64,000 nucleotides of DNA, taken from Nymphaea colorata (Eukaryota > Streptophyta > Magnoliopsida > Nymphaeales > Nymphaeaceae). The stretch spans positions 13,185,036-13,249,035 of the forward strand of contig NC_045140.1 of NCBI RefSeq assembly GCF_008831285.2, written 5' to 3'. Position numbers and translations under genes: made by a program. Each line of letters begins with the position of its first letter. The stretch's first letter is position 1. Below the pieces are notes generated by a model. The model did no database searches. It worked only from the letters and a program-made list of their open reading frames with translations, and was not told the origin of the DNA. Below, one piece after another: positions 1-12,900 of the stretch.

Positions 1-719
1 ATTGGAACTATATTTGTAGGTTTAGTGAAGTTCGGATCTATATGCCTTGATGAAGCTTTTTTTTTAGTAATTTTGAAGAACAATGGTTTGAGGGTCCTAC
101 CAAAGCTATTTTGGACTGGATTTTTAAAGTCAAAGTTTTTCAGTTTTCTAGAGGTTAGCCCTAACAGGGCTAGTTGCCTTAGGATTTGTAAGCCCTATTT
201 ATTTTTGATAGGTTGAGCTCTGATATGGCCAATGAGCTATATTAGGCAAGACCTACCTAAAATAGCATCTAGCGAAATTTGGCTTCCAAATTCAACGATG
301 TTGATCATCATATGCTAAATCTTAGCTTAGTTTAAATAAAAGTAAAAACAGACTTTTGAATTGCTCCAAAAGTCTATTTTCCTAATGGATGGTTATTTTA
401 AGTGAAGTGGTGCCTATTAAGTTCATTTGGGTTATTTTAAATAAAGTCAGCCAAACAAAGTTTTGGTAAGCTGGAAAGGAGGAACTTGTGACCTATTCAC
501 TGAGGAAATGGTTGATAGTGTTTAATCTTGCTTGGCAGCCTCATTTTTAGGGTATTTCAAGGGTTTAGGGGTAAACTGGTAAAAGTGACCCAGGGTTAGC
601 CTAAACTATTAGGGTAGAGTTCTACCAACTTGAACAACCTAAGTAATCTGACTCTATCCTGGGGTTACAAGCCAAACATAGAACACAATTCAAAATAGTA
701 ACAAAACTAGGGGAATAGG
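1..719. other. No gene seen
   Basis: AT-rich sequence with short open frames only. No domain, RNA gene or element end was recognised. It adjoins the decayed Copia reverse transcriptase on its right and may be more of the same element beyond recognition. Confidence 0.5.
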
Positions 720-2620
720 GATAAAATGGTCATTTGGTAGTGTGAAAAATTTGGCATGTTTAAGCCTAGACATGTAATGGTCAAGTAGATGAGTCGTCTG
801 ATCAATTTTTTGGAAAAATGTAGGATCTTCAAGCAATTAACCCTTTGCCATTCTCTACCTGTAAATGCTGCTTGATTGGAGTGTCACAAGGATTGGCATC
901 ACTATATCCAGGTTCCTTCAAATGTCTAATGTATTGGGAAAGAAAAGTCAATGTTTTGATCTTGCAACCTCTATGCCCAAGAAATATTTTAGTTCACCCA
1001 AATCCTTTAATTGAAATTTACCATTCATGATGGCCTTTAGTTGTTTTTACGACATGACAATTATCTTGCAATGGTAATATCATAGACCTATATAATCATG
1101 AAAATGCTACCATGTTGGTCAATTTTAGAAAAAAGTAAATAATCATCCTTGGATTGTAAGAAACCAAGATGTTGGAGAAATTCAATAAGCTTGAAAAACC
1201 AATTCCTAGGCGATTTTTTTAGAACATATAAAGATTTTTTTAGCCGACATATGACATTCTTAGATAAGACCGGACGCAAGTGTAATATACACTTCTTCAT
1301 GCAAGTCGCCATGGAAAGGCATTGTTGATATTGACTTGGAAAATGGATCATCCTTTGGTGGTGGTAGTGGACAATAGACAATGAATGGTGATGACCTTTG
1401 CAACAAGAGAAAATATTTTTGTATAATCTATGCTTTTTGTTTGTGCAGACCCCTTGGCGACAAGGTGTGTGTCGTATCATTCAATGGAGCTGTCAGCATT
1501 GTACTTGATTTTACATACCCACCAAGAACCAATGGGATTTTTTACTATGCAGGAGATGGGTGATTTCCCAATTATAGTTTGCTTCCAAAGGTCGAATTTC
1601 AGTACCCATGGCATGTCTCCATTCTTGACGTTGCATTGCCTCATGATGGGTGGAGGGTCTATGTGTGTTGAATATGGTGGTGAGGAAAACTTTGTGATTT
1701 TGGGAAAAATTTATCAAGGCAAAAAAAATTAAGCATGTGGTATTTGGCCTTTTGTGGATGTTCAAGGCCCATAATCGAGTTGGACAATGGAACAGATGTA
1801 CTATAGAAGTACTTGTAATCTTTGAGATAAGAAGGTGATGCTCACTGCAATCTAAATGCCAAAGAGGTGGATTACTACAATATGGATCCATTGTTTAGGG
1901 CTGGTGTTGAAAGTTGATCGATGGGTTCATTTGGTGGAGGTGGTGAGATACATGCATAGGTGACAAGGGAATTGATAGTGGCATTGTGGTGGGTTGAGTA
2001 ATAGTGGAATGTGTTGGTGAGAGAGATGAGTGGTGGTACTCATATTCGAATGAGTCGTGTGGGCAAGGGCAATACAACATGCTATCTCTATCAGTGATAT
2101 TTGAAAATAGAAATTCATGTCCAACAAATTTGACATCTCGGCTAGTAAAAACTTGTTGCATTTCAAGGTCATAAAGTTTACAGGCACTTTGGTCATAAAA
2201 CACGCTTACGTGCTCAAGCATCAAATTTGTGAGTTTTGGAATTATTATTTGCATAACACAAACACCCAAAAGGATGAACATGATCATACTTAGGACATTT
2301 ATGGCGAAGTTATTCTATAAGTAGTTTTTTCTTCTAAGTATTGAGTTGGCAATAATTGAACATATAAGTGGCCATCAAATACACTCTCCCAAAAAATTCA
2401 TGCAATTTCTCAAGCAATATTTAAAAGATCTATGTGCTTGCATTTGACAGATTCATTTTGTTGCAGAGTCACAATGCATGAGGATTAAGTTTTGATGCCC
2501 TTTGTCTGTAAAAGAACTTTCATATTACTTGAAAAAATGCAGCAACATTATCACTGCAAATCTTATGAACCTGGGTTTGGAATTGATTTTCCACCATCAG
2601 AAGAAAATTTTGAATTATAA
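720..2620 (-). mobile_element. Decayed Copia pol fragment (integrase to reverse transcriptase)
   Basis: Reading the minus strand from about 2,600 downward, several frames carry Ty1/copia polyprotein pieces in the correct order. They are an integrase core end (a degenerate QQNESVKCKHIDLLNIA stretch near 2,450-2,500), the FWESVFDGHLYVQLLPT segment (about 2,330-2,420), an integrase C-terminal piece (KLYDLEMQQVFTSRDVKF, about 2,110-2,180), the linker before the reverse transcriptase (HHEAMQRQEWRHAMGTEI, about 1,590-1,660), and reverse-transcriptase blocks: RLKKSLYVLKKSPRNWF near 1,190, FQLKDLGELKYFLGIEVARS near 960-1,020 and RRLIYLTIT near 790. Frames shift between blocks and stops interrupt them, so this is a dead remnant. 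No LTR was found at either end. It could be the downstream half of the interrupted element whose gag lies at 8.6-9.4 kb; that link is inference. Confidence 0.85.
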
Positions 2621-4917
2621 AGAAAGTCTCACATTTATATCTCACTAGATATGCCCAAGTACAATGAGAATCACTTCAATCTCACAATGAAAGGACTGAA
2701 AGGAATTCAGAAGGGAATAGAAATCTGATATGGCTCTCAATGCACTAGGAACAAGGGGAAAGGTATGAGTTTTTCTCTTTCCATCGATGTTTCATCTGAG
2801 TAAAATGAGTTTTCTGTTAGTGGTGATAATTTTATTGTCGTTTGTATGTTTAAGTCTCTTCATTTTGCTGATTGGAGGGCGTTCCACATCTTTTGGTTTC
2901 TTTATAATTATGTCTTATTTCTGTAGCAATTTGTGATGCCAAGCTATGTGGAGATTTATCTAAAGTGATTTTTTTCTTAATGAATGAAATATTGACAAAG
3001 TGCTTGAGTTTGGTGCAAGAGTATCACTGTTCACATTTTGGTGGTTGCACTTGAGCCTGCTTCTTGTTGCACAGGATTAGTCCTTCCCCTTGACTTAATC
3101 CATCACCCTATAGGTCGAGCTTGATTGCCTATCTACATTGTGCTACAAACAGTCTATGATGCTTGTGAGCCCACCACAACTTACTATGACTTGCTCACAG
3201 CATAATTAATCACCTTAGTAGAAAGGTGCAAGTCCTCTTTTTATAATTGAAAATGCAGGAGCACCAAAGTATTCCTTGAGAATAAATATTCTTTGAATGC
3301 AATGTTTCAAGTTGTTTGTCCCAAAAAAAAAGTGGCCAAACAATAATTCATTTAGGAAAATCATGTCACGCCAATGATATAAATATCTCATATCAGAAAG
3401 AAACTATTTCATTCTCTATGCTCTTATTGCTGCCATACAAAGTAAAGGAGTTTGTGTGTTTTCAAGGCAGACTATGATCCACTGAATAAAGCATGTTTTT
3501 GGCCACAATTATCACACATGCTAACTCCATGTTTCAGATTTCCTGGTACAATTATAAGTTCCTTTTAATTTGTTGGGAATTGCTAAATAAGAGACTATGT
3601 TTTCCTATGTTCTATAACTCAAAACACATTTGAAAGTTTAACATGCTATGTTCTATTACTGCTGTCATTTTTCATTGCTTTTTTCTATTACAATCTTGCA
3701 AAGTTGCCTTTTAAATACATATCTTTCAAATAACAAAGCTACTTATTCATTCAATATTGTTTCTGATTTTCTCCTCACTTTGAATTTATGGACAGTGATT
3801 AATTGTTGATATTTTGCCTCTACTCCACTTGAGTTGTGCTTTACCTTACATAACAACTAGACTGTGAGAAAGTTACTCTTTCTTGTCTTATAAGGTTTAT
3901 GATAGGAGTTTGTTTTATCATGAGGATAGGTTATCATAATTTTTGCTCAATCTTCATGGGTTTTGTCATGAGGCCTTCAAATTGATAAATTGCACATTTC
4001 TTTCTTTCAGCTTTCTTTCTTTGTTTCTATGTAAGACTTGTTATTAAAATGGCAGCATGCAACAACAACAATTACAAAGTTGAAAAAGGAATATAATTTT
4101 GTAATAGGTCATCTTCTTTTGGGACATGAAATTGATGAAAAGGAATATTGAATGGTTCTAATTAGGGATTTGCATCTTTACTTTTTATGGGAGACTAAAT
4201 TCGCAATAAATTTGTTAGTTCTACTCAGAATAGGATGTGGTATACTGCTCAAACCGAAGACCACCTGGAGGTTGGCTATCAAAATGATACTGACTGAGAC
4301 ATGGTGGGAATTCCTACATTTGGTTTTTTTGATGGAGAGGTTAGATTTGGTTAATATGCACTAGAACATTCCACAATGTCGATAGGTTCTGGTTCAAAAC
4401 TTCGATAACTTGTTAAAACATGAGGAAGTAACCCGATCAACATCACTGGTGCTTAGGTTGTCAGCTTTGGTGGTGGCAGGTGCTTTGATCTATCACTCAA
4501 GAGGGTTAGGCTTCCTTTGATGGAAGCTTTGAAGAGCTTCAATTGGATTATCTTGATCTCTACCTCATGAGATGTGACCACAAATCTGGATATCCCCTTT
4601 TCTTGATAATTTTTTACAATGTCATAAAAAATTTTCTGCATATTGATGATAAAGAGACAATTGCAGATTCACTAGTCATTTATGCTTCATGAAGGTGCAA
4701 ACAAACCTCCCACACTAGATTATGTGTTAAGAGTTTGACATGGAAGGGATGTGGAAAGAAATGGAGGGACAGTAATGGAGAATCTGGTCAAAGACAATGG
4801 GTGTTAGCAATTACATTGTTAAGAGTTTAATATGTTACTAGGATTTACAATAGATCATGCCTTCTTTTTGTTAGGTAAAAATTCTTGTACCTTTAAATTA
4901 TTCTTTATTAAGTAAAT
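2621..4917. other. No gene supported
   Basis: AT-rich stretch between two Copia remnants. Frames are short and interrupted on both strands, and no LTR, tRNA or conserved protein block was recognised. It probably holds further decayed transposon DNA. Confidence 0.45.
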
Positions 4918-5470
4918 TTGTTTGATTACATGTTAGTGCTTTGTAAATCCCAAACAGAAATGATGCTCGCCCAGATCTTTAATGGCAAACTCATTTTTGA
5001 ATTGACAAATAATTTTATGAATATATTATGGTCAGCTTCCTGTTATAAACATGCCATCCACCTGTACCAAAACATATACAAGCATTTCCCCTTTTTTCAA
5101 AATAAAAAGAGATGAATATGTTTGAGCTCCTTTAAGAAATAGGCTAAGAGAGGCAAACCATGCCCTAAGAGCCTATGTTAAACCTTATCAAACATGTTCA
5201 AACTTGCATATATGATTTGGGAAAGAATGATTCTAAAATCCAGGTGGTTGAACCATATAAACTTCTTCTAAAATAGATCCATATAGAAATGCATTTTGAA
5301 TATTTAGTTGATCTATTTTCCAGAAATAGTCAATATTGTCCAAATTGTAGTAGGATTCACAATAGGGCTGAAGCTTTCAGTATAGTCAATTCCTTCTTTT
5401 TTACTATATCCTTTGATGATGAGTCAACACTCATTTAAATCCTCCGATGTGTTTGGCTTCTTTCTTTGGA
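4918..5470 (-). pseudogene. Copia reverse transcriptase remnant (RVT_2)
   Basis: Minus-strand frames show the start of the reverse transcriptase (EGIDYTESFSPIVNPTTI near 5,340-5,400), then KMHFYMDLF (usual NAFLHGDL) near 5,290, a PPGF trace and ALRAWFASLS near 5,150. VDGMFITGS, in the position of the YVDDIIITGS catalytic block, and FAIKDLGEHHFCLG lie near 4,960-5,040. The second catalytic Asp is lost (VDG instead of VDD), so activity is excluded on top of the frameshifts. Confidence 0.8.
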
Positions 5471-5819
5471 ACAAGTTTCCAAGTATTTTTCTAATAAGGG
5501 CATCATACTCTTCTTGCTTGACTTCCTTCAATTTTCATCATCATATGCTTCCTTGAAATTTGATAGTTCTTTGAAGAGTGGTGACAATAGCTTTTGAAAG
5601 AGAGTGTTTGCCAGAAAAATACGCATGAAATTCATTGTATTTAGGATTGGGTTTGAAGGTTCCTACTTGAGATCTAATAGTCGTTGGATGGACTCATTCT
5701 TGATTTGGGTCATTTTCATTGTATTCAGTTGGCTCCTCATTTTCAAGAGTTTCAAACTGAGATTCACTATTTATTTTAGACTGAAGTAAGGGTTCCCTTG
5801 ACATTATGGAGGTACTAGA

Positions 5820-7190
5820 TTATGGTACTATAGGGTTTGAGAACTGATATTTATGAGGGAAGGTTAAAGTGATAGCTTCGTTTTGACTTTCTAGATCTTG
5901 AATTCTAGTTTCTTGTGTATCAATAAAAGAAAATTTCCTCTCATTAAATTGGACATGTCTCAAAATATATATTTTACTGGTTCGCATATCCAAAGAATAA
6001 TACCCTTTATGTTGAGGAGCATAGCCCAAGAAAACATATCTTTCATATCAGTAATCTAATTTATTTTTCTGATAAGCTTTTAAACAATGAAAACATTCAC
6101 ATCCAAAGATTTTGAGAAAGTGATAATCAAGTGCCTCTTTGAACAATTTTTTCAAAGGAGGAGCAAAATCAAAAATCTTGGTTGGTATTCAGCTAATCAA
6201 ATAAACTACAATACAAAAACCATAAGGTCAAAAGTTCTTAAGGATGTTACCTTCTGCCATTAGAGATGAGCATATTTCAACAATATGTTTGTATCCTCTT
6301 TAAGCTGCTCCATTTTGTTCAAAGATATGAAGACATGATATTCTATATCAAATCTCATTATAGACAAGATATGGTTAAGCCTTTAAAATTCTCCTCCCCA
6401 ATTTGAGTGAAATTTTTTTATCTTGTGTCTAATGAGATTTTCAAAAAGTGCAATGGAAGCTTGGAAAATATGGCCAATATATGATTTTTTTTCATCAAAT
6501 AAATCCAAATATACTTTGAAAAAACATCCATAAAAATAACATAGTACTTGAAACCATTCATGCTCTCCATCGGAGCTGGACCCAATACATCTGAATAAAT
6601 GAGTTCAAGCGGGCGTTTCACCTTATTTGAAATAGCGTTGAACGAAAGTGTATGGCTCTCAGCTTTTTGACAAGGTTCGCACAAATAATTTAAACAATCA
6701 TCATAATAAGACAAATCACATTTGTTCAAAACCTTCTTAACAATGAAAAATAAAGGGTGACCAAGTCTTTTGTGCCACTGCCCAATAGTCTGTCTTTCTT
6801 CAAGCTAAGCTTCCTTTGTTATGATGCCAAGGTCCATCTTGTATAGCCCATCACTACTAGTTCCTTGATGAAGAATTTTTCTTGTTCCTACTGCTTGACA
6901 TAGCGCATGTTTGGATAAAACTCAAAATAAACTCCATTTTCCGTAGAAAAACATTGTACAAATAGCTTCTTGTTATTTTGGGCACATGAAGGAGATCATT
7001 TAAAACTAAATTTTGAGATGTCTTTGAAGAACCAGTATCGAAAATTCTCAAACCTGATCCATCTCTATTTTTTACTGCATCTCCACCTTTGTATTTGGCA
7101 TGAATGGACAAGTTGTTGATATCATTGGTGATGTGATGAGCCACAACCAGAGTTAGTATACCAATTGTCATCTTCAATGCCTTGATTCAG
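5820..7190 (-). pseudogene. Copia protease and integrase remnant
   Basis: From right to left on the minus strand there is a protease trace around 7,130 (AHHITND, normally after a DSGAS active site, here frameshifted). Next comes a gag-pre-integrase to integrase piece at 6,418-6,729 containing CEPCQKAESHTLSF, LELIYSDVLGPAPMESMNGF and DVFSKYIWIYL. An integrase C-terminal piece at 5,820-6,029 contains YAPQHKGYYSLDMRTSKIYI. Conserved family residues are recognisable, but the frame is broken several times. The protease glycine and the full DDE set are not preserved in one frame. Confidence 0.8.
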
Positions 7191-7540
7191 AGTGCTAGAA
7201 GAAACTGCATGATACGTTTGAGGAGATGTTGTCTCTCTTTCTTTAAGCAAGTTAGTATATGACTAATAAAACTTTGCAATACGACCAAATTTTTCATATA
7301 TTTGGCACACAAGACGATCACCTTTATATTTTTCATTTTTTTGTCCTCCTCCTTAAGATTGGTAGTTGTTTCTACCATGGCTTCTATAGTTGGTCTGCTT
7401 GTTGTAAACCTGTTTTGAGACAATATTCACAGCAGACATAAAAGATTCAAGAGCTTGAGAATCAATTTCTTTTAAGTTAGCTTATTGTATGTGAAGAAGC
7501 TCATGAAGTTCATTCAAAGAGACAAGGTCCTTTCGAGTTT

Positions 7541-8073
7541 TCATATCGACTGTAATGGCAAGTATTGACTTGGCAATCCTCTAAGAATTTGAAGAACAAG
7601 ATCATCTTCATCAACTAGGTTGGATGTAATGGCTAACTGATGAGCAATAGCTTTTTTGTTGTTTATATAAACGTCCATAGAACTAGACTCCTTTTTCAAA
7701 TCTTGAAACAACAATTTTAACTTCATTATTCTAGCCCTAGATTGAGCAACATAGGATTGCTTAAGAGCACCTCAACCTCTACAGAAGCTTTTAAACCAAA
7801 AATTTGGGTATCTATTGCTTCAGATAGAGAGGATTTAATCCAATTGATCATTTCTCAGCCATTCAATATATTATGGACTAATTTTAGTTGTTTCACATCT
7901 AAACATTGACAGAGGAGGTTTTCCTTTATCAATATACCCCACAAGATAAAATGAGATCAAGATTACAGTGAAATGAGATTCCCAAATAAGATAATTTTCA
8001 GCACATAACTCGATGGTGAGGAAATGTTCTAAATTGCTTGTTATTGAAGAGGAGAGCAAGAAGATTCGTACTT
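7541..8073 (-). pseudogene. Copia gag remnant
   Basis: Two gag blocks survive. About 7,900-8,050 encodes LCAENYLIWESHFTVILISF, matching the N-terminal gag pattern in which an NYLLW motif precedes a hydrophobic helix and GYIDG-like turn. About 7,541-7,726 encodes QDLKKESSSMDVYINNKKAI followed by DEDDLVLQILRGLPSQY, the classic UBN2/Retrotran_gag_2 signature. The two blocks lie in different frames with interruptions between them, so no functional capsid protein can be made. Further toward 7,190 the zinc-knuckle region is only faintly visible. Confidence 0.8.
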
Positions 8074-8167
8074 GCATCAGAGTTGACTCCCATATTGGAT
8101 GATGCTTCTTGATTTACCATGCATCAGAGTTGACTCCCATATTGGATGATGCTTCTTGATTTACCAT
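8074..8167 (-). repeat. 47-bp exact tandem duplication at the gag start
   Basis: Positions 8,074-8,120 and 8,121-8,167 are the same 47-bp sequence twice. On the minus strand each copy begins ATGGTAAATCAAGAAGC, the likely gag start, so the start region is doubled. Because 47 is not a multiple of three, the upstream copy is out of frame with the gag downstream. Confidence 0.9.
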
Positions 8168-8234
8168 GAGAATGAAGTGCCACAACACAAGACGTGATCC
8201 TTAGGATCTAGCAGCAACACTAACAATGACAACT

Positions 8235-8246
8235 GCTTTGATACCA
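8235..8246 (-). other. Primer-binding site (initiator tRNA-Met)
   Basis: Minus-strand TGGTATCAAAGC immediately follows the LTR end. It differs by one base from TGGTATCAGAGC, the usual plant Copia site complementary to the 3' end of initiator tRNA-Met. It fixes the direction and the LTR boundary. Confidence 0.8.
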
Positions 8247-8641
8247 TGCTAAAAATAAAAACAAAAAATGATTGAAAAAGACATAAATTTTTAAAGTGGT
8301 TCGGCCAATAGGCCTACATTCACTACTCTCTACTTTTCAACTTGTTTTTCTTTTGTAGGTAGCTGCCTTTATATAGAGGAGATACATAAGGAGTCCTTTT
8401 GGGTAGTTACAAAAGATTTATTATCATTACAATTTTCCAAGAGACATGATTTTTTATCTCCTAAGCAATTCACCTTGATTGATGAGAGTTGATTCTCTCT
8501 AAGAGTCCTCCTGATTGATGAAGGTTGTTTTCTTCAAATGTCTTATTGAATGATGAGATTTGATTCTTTCTAAAAGTCTCCTTGGTCCACGAGGAATGAT
8601 CTCTAAGAGTCTCCTTGGTATTTTCATTATTTCTATTAACA
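8247..8641 (-). repeat. 5' LTR of nested Copia element
   Basis: On the minus strand this 395-bp block begins TGTTAATAG and ends TTAGCA, the TG...CA signature of an LTR, directly followed by a primer-binding site. It contains a TATA-like box. Its start coincides with the point where the neighbouring element's gag similarity ends, which fixes the outer boundary. The 3' LTR partner was not found in the window. Confidence 0.75.
8366..8375 (-). promoter_or_regulatory. TATA box of the Copia LTR
   Basis: Minus-strand TATATAAAGG lies inside the LTR, about 120 bp before its 3' end, a normal place for the retrotransposon's own promoter. Prediction from motif and position only. Confidence 0.55.
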
Positions 8642-9390
8642 GTCTATTCTTGTTTCTATTGGCTTGATCCTTCTCTGCATCGAGTTTTTGAACAGCAGCA
8701 ATAGAGACGTTTTCTAATGGAGAAGCAACATGAACATCATGATGCCTTTCTTGTTGGACCAAAAGGGCATAGGCACAAAGGATGGATGGTGTTGGATCCA
8801 TAAAAAGTATCTTGCTTCGTACGGTGCTATGGCTATCGTTAAGTCCCATCAATAACTATGTGAGACGCTATTGCTCATGTATGTCCCTGACTTGATTCAT
8901 GGCACCACAGCTACAAGGAGGTAACATCTACAACTGTTTGCAATTAATAATATGTTGTTGTATTTGATACAGCCTAGGAGCATTGGATTGAGAATAATGA
9001 GCTTTGAGCTACATCCGCACTTCAGCAGTAGTGCTCACATAAATCACAGTTGATGAGAGAGATGTATGCAAAGAATTAAGAAGTCACAATTGGACCATAT
9101 TTTTGGAACATTGCCAAGATAAAACAAGGGACTTAACTAGGACCAGTGAGTTCCAGAATCATCCCATGGACAACCAAGTTCATTCTTGGCCACAAGGGCC
9201 ATGGTCATTGCTCTATGCCAAACTTCATAGTTATCTCCAGTTAATGGTTGAGATACAAGAACCACACCAGGGTTGTCCGAGTGATGAAGGTAAAAAGGAT
9301 TGGCTTCATTTCCTTCTGTTTGTCTTGCTTCCTCACTAGCTGGTGGTGTTATATTCTGACCTATCATGATTGACTACCATAGTAACTTCA
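8642..9390 (-). pseudogene. gag of an interrupted Copia element
   Basis: The minus-strand frame at 9,137-9,367 encodes PFYLHHSDNPGVVLVSQPLT, then GDNYEVWHRAMTMAL, a textbook Copia-like N-terminal gag domain. The frame at 8,642-8,852 encodes MGLNDSHSTVRSKILFMDP, the downstream gag block. The start codon is at about 9,367, some 25 bp after a degenerate primer site. Between the two blocks the frame is broken. At 8,641 the gag stops where the LTR of a second Copia element begins; the frame running on to 8,499 is LTR sequence. Confidence 0.85.
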
Positions 9391-9402
9391 GCTCTTATAC
9401 AA

Positions 9403-9583
9403 TGATAAAAAAAAATAGAATAAAGACAAAGGTATTCCTCATTTCTGAATTAGGGAGTTTTACAAAAGACAAGAGAAATATACAATGCAAATGAATTATG
9501 ACATTTGCTTGCCAATAACAGTGGAGACACATGGGTGCCATCCTATTATCATGCCAATATAATAACCATTTTAATCTTCAACA
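9403..9583 (-). repeat. Probable 5' LTR of the interrupted Copia element
   Basis: The minus strand reads TGTTGAAGATT at the start and TTATCA at the end over 181 bp. It is followed at once by TTGTATAAGAGC, a degenerate form of the tRNA-Met primer site, and then the gag start. Length and layout match the 179-bp LTR at 60,693-60,871, although similarity between them is weak. Boundaries are inferred from the TG...CA ends only. Confidence 0.6.
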
Positions 9584-9989
9584 CTTGTGACAATATGCTT
9601 ATTCTTGGGTACTTGGACTGGGAATGACGATTCAAATTTTCACTGCATCATGGAAAGATGAAGATGACAATAATTTTAAGGCCTAAAAAAGGATTTGAAG
9701 CCTATAAGCAAAGATTTTATGGATTAGAAGAACCAGAAGGTAGAAGGAAATGATCAAACCAAAAGATCATACCCAGCTGTTGGATAATCTCGATGACCAA
9801 ATTCAGCCTTGGCGAGCACCCTTGATTTGTCTACTGCTCATTGCCTTGCAAGAAAGAAAAATGTTATACAAATCATTCCAGCATGTTTGTTCAACAGAAT
9901 AAGGCAAATAAAGATAATAACAAGAACAAATACCATCAAAACCAAGAAACAAAACACACAAATTATGCTTAAAAAAAATCTCGTAGAGG
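9584..9989. other. No gene seen
   Basis: Unrecognised sequence between the Copia LTR and the satellite array. Confidence 0.5.
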
Positions 9990-12900
9990 ATCATGAAACC
10001 TCACAAAATCCTATTTACAAGGACTAGATAAGCACTTGAAAAATTTAAATGCGACAACACTATATGAGCTGGTTTACAATAAAGGTGTTTACTATGATGC
10101 AAAAAGCAATCAGACAAAGCAGAAATTGTTTTACGATACACTCAAATAAAATCATGTCTACAAGAACATCATAACCACTCAGACAAATTAAATGGCCGAT
10201 AATGACACTGTATACATTGGTTTTACGATAAAAATGTGTTTACTAATAAGCGAAAAGTAGTCAGAAAAAACAGATCAAGATAATGCAACTGTAGGATTTG
10301 TTTCACGATACAATCAAATAACGTCATTTTTGCAAAGATACAATAAGCACTAGGAAAAATTAAATGCGACAATGGCACCATATGGATAAGTTTGACAACA
10401 AAAATGTGTTTACAAAGAGGTGATAAGTAGTCAGACAAAACAGATAGGGATAACGTAACTACAAGATTCGTTTTACGATACACTTAAGTAAAATCATATT
10501 TACAAGGACGCATTAAACACACAAAACAGTTAATGCGACGACACTCTATGGATTGGTTTTATGAGAAAAAGGCATTTACTAAAAGACGATAATCAGTCAT
10601 GAAAAATAAATTGTGATAACACAATTGTAAAATTCATTTTAGGATACACTCCAATAAATTCATGTTTACAAGGGCATTGTATTGACTGGTTTTACAATAA
10701 AAAAGGGTGTAACTAAGAGGTGATAAGAAGTCAAACAAAGTAGATTGTGATAACACAAATGCAAGATTTATTTTATGACACACTCCAATAAAATCTTGTT
10801 TACAAGGACGTGATAAACACAAAAAATCATGCGATAGCATAACCATAAGATTTGTTTTATGATGCAATGAAGTAAAATTTTGTTTACAAGGATGCGATAA
10901 GCACTCAGAAAAAACTAAATGCGACAACGACACTGTATAGACTGGTTTTATGATAAAAAGATGTTTACTAAGAGGTGATAATAGTCCGAAAAAATAGATT
11001 GCGAACACACAAATGCATGATTCGTCTTATGGTACACTCATGTTGTTTACAACGACGCAATAAGCACTCGGAAAATTAAATGTGACAACAACACTATGGA
11101 CTAATTTTGTGATAAATGGGTGTTTCCAAAGTGGCAATAAGTAGTCGAACAAAACAAATTGCAATAATGCAACTGTAGTATTCATTTTATGATACACTCA
11201 AATACAATCGTGTTTACAAAGACGTGATAAGTACAAAAATCATACAATAATGCAACTACAGGATTTGATTTATGATACACTCAAATGAAATTCATGGGAT
11301 AAAACAACATTGTGATTGGTTTTATGATACACTAAATTTGGATTCATGTTTACAAGGATGCGATAGACACACCTAAAAATTAAATGCGACAACAACATTG
11401 TATTGATTGGTTTTACAATGAAAAAAAGCTTATCTGAGAGGCAATAAGAAGTCAGGCAAAGTAGATTGTGATAGTGCAAATGCAGGATTCATTTTTATGA
11501 TACACATCAACAAAACCGTGTTTATAATGATGCGATAAACACAAAAAATTATGCAATAACACAGCTGCAAGATTTGTTTCACGATACACTCAAGTAAAAT
11601 CATGTTTACAAGAATGTCACAAACACATGAAAAAACTAAACGTGACAATGACACTGTGTGGATTGGTTTTATGATAAAAAGGTCTTTACTAAGAGGTGGT
11701 AAACAGTCAAAAAAAATAAAATGTGAATATGCAAATGAAAAATTCATTTTACGATACACTCAAATATCAAATAAAATTGTGTTACAAGGATGTGATAAAC
11801 ACAAAAAATCATGTGATAATGCAGCTACAAGATTTTTTTTTTATGATACACTCAGATAAAATCATGTTTACATGGATGCAATAAGCACTCAAGAAAATTA
11901 AATGTGGTGACACTCCATGAACTAGTTTTGTGATAAAAAGGCATTTATAAAGTATCGACAACGCAACTGCAAGATTTGTTTTATATCACACCCAAGTAAA
12001 GTCATGTTTACAAGGATGCAGTATGCACTCAAAATTAAATGCGACTACGAGACTGTATGTATTGGTTTTATGTTAAAAATCTGCTTACTAAGAGGTGATA
12101 AGGAGTCAGACAAAAAGTCATTCAATAACGCAACTATAAGATTGTTTAAGATACACCCAAATAAAGTCTTGTTTACAAAGACGCGATAAGCACTCAAAAA
12201 ATTTAAACGCGACAACGACACAATGTGGAATGATTTTATGATAAAAGGGCATTTCCTAACAGGTGATAAATAGTTAGAAAAAAAAATCATGCGATAACAC
12301 AACTGTTGTATTTATTTTATGATACACTCAAATAAAATCATGTTTACATGGGAGTGATAAGCACAAAAAATTATGCGATAATGCAACTGCATGATTCATT
12401 TAAAGATATACACAAGTAAAATCACGGTTACAAGGACGTGATAAACACTCAGAAAAATTAAAAGCGACAATGACACTATATTCACTGGTTTTATGATAAA
12501 AATGTCTTAACTAAGAGGCAATAAGCTGTTAGACAAAATAGGTTTTGATAACGTAACTAGAGGATTTTTTTTTACGATACTCTCCAATAAAATAGTGTTT
12601 ACAAGAATGCGATAAGCACTCAAAAAGACTAAATGAGAAAATGATACTATATGGACTGGTTTTACAATAAAAAGGCATTTACTACGATAAGCAGTCGAGC
12701 AAAACAGATCACGATAATGCAACAACAAGATTTGTTTCATGATACACTAAAATAAAACAACGTTTAAAAGGACGCGATAAGCATTCAAAAAAATTAAATT
12801 CAATAAAAACACTATATGGTCTTGATTTACAATAAAAGGCATTTACTAGGAGGCGATAAGTAGTCAGACAAAACAGGTTGCGATAACACAACTTTAATAT

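Larger units (their letters stand above)
4918..8641 (-). mobile_element. Copia retrotransposon with 5' LTR, lacking its 3' end
   Basis: A Ty1/copia element on the minus strand with parts in canonical order: LTR (8,247-8,641), tRNA-Met primer site (8,235-8,246), gag, protease, integrase, reverse transcriptase. All coding parts have frameshifts or stops. The last recognised block is reverse transcriptase at about 4,920-5,030. No second LTR or RNase H was found at lower coordinates, so the 3' end is deleted or unrecognisable. The upstream flank at 8,642 runs directly into the gag frame of another Copia element in the same orientation, showing a nested insertion. Confidence 0.85.

Noticed and set aside
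4528-4572. FEELQLDYLDLYLMR on the plus strand, resembling the aldo-keto reductase motif LQLDYLDLYL
   Set aside because: Only about 15 residues match and no other aldo-keto reductase motif was found nearby. Too short to support a gene.
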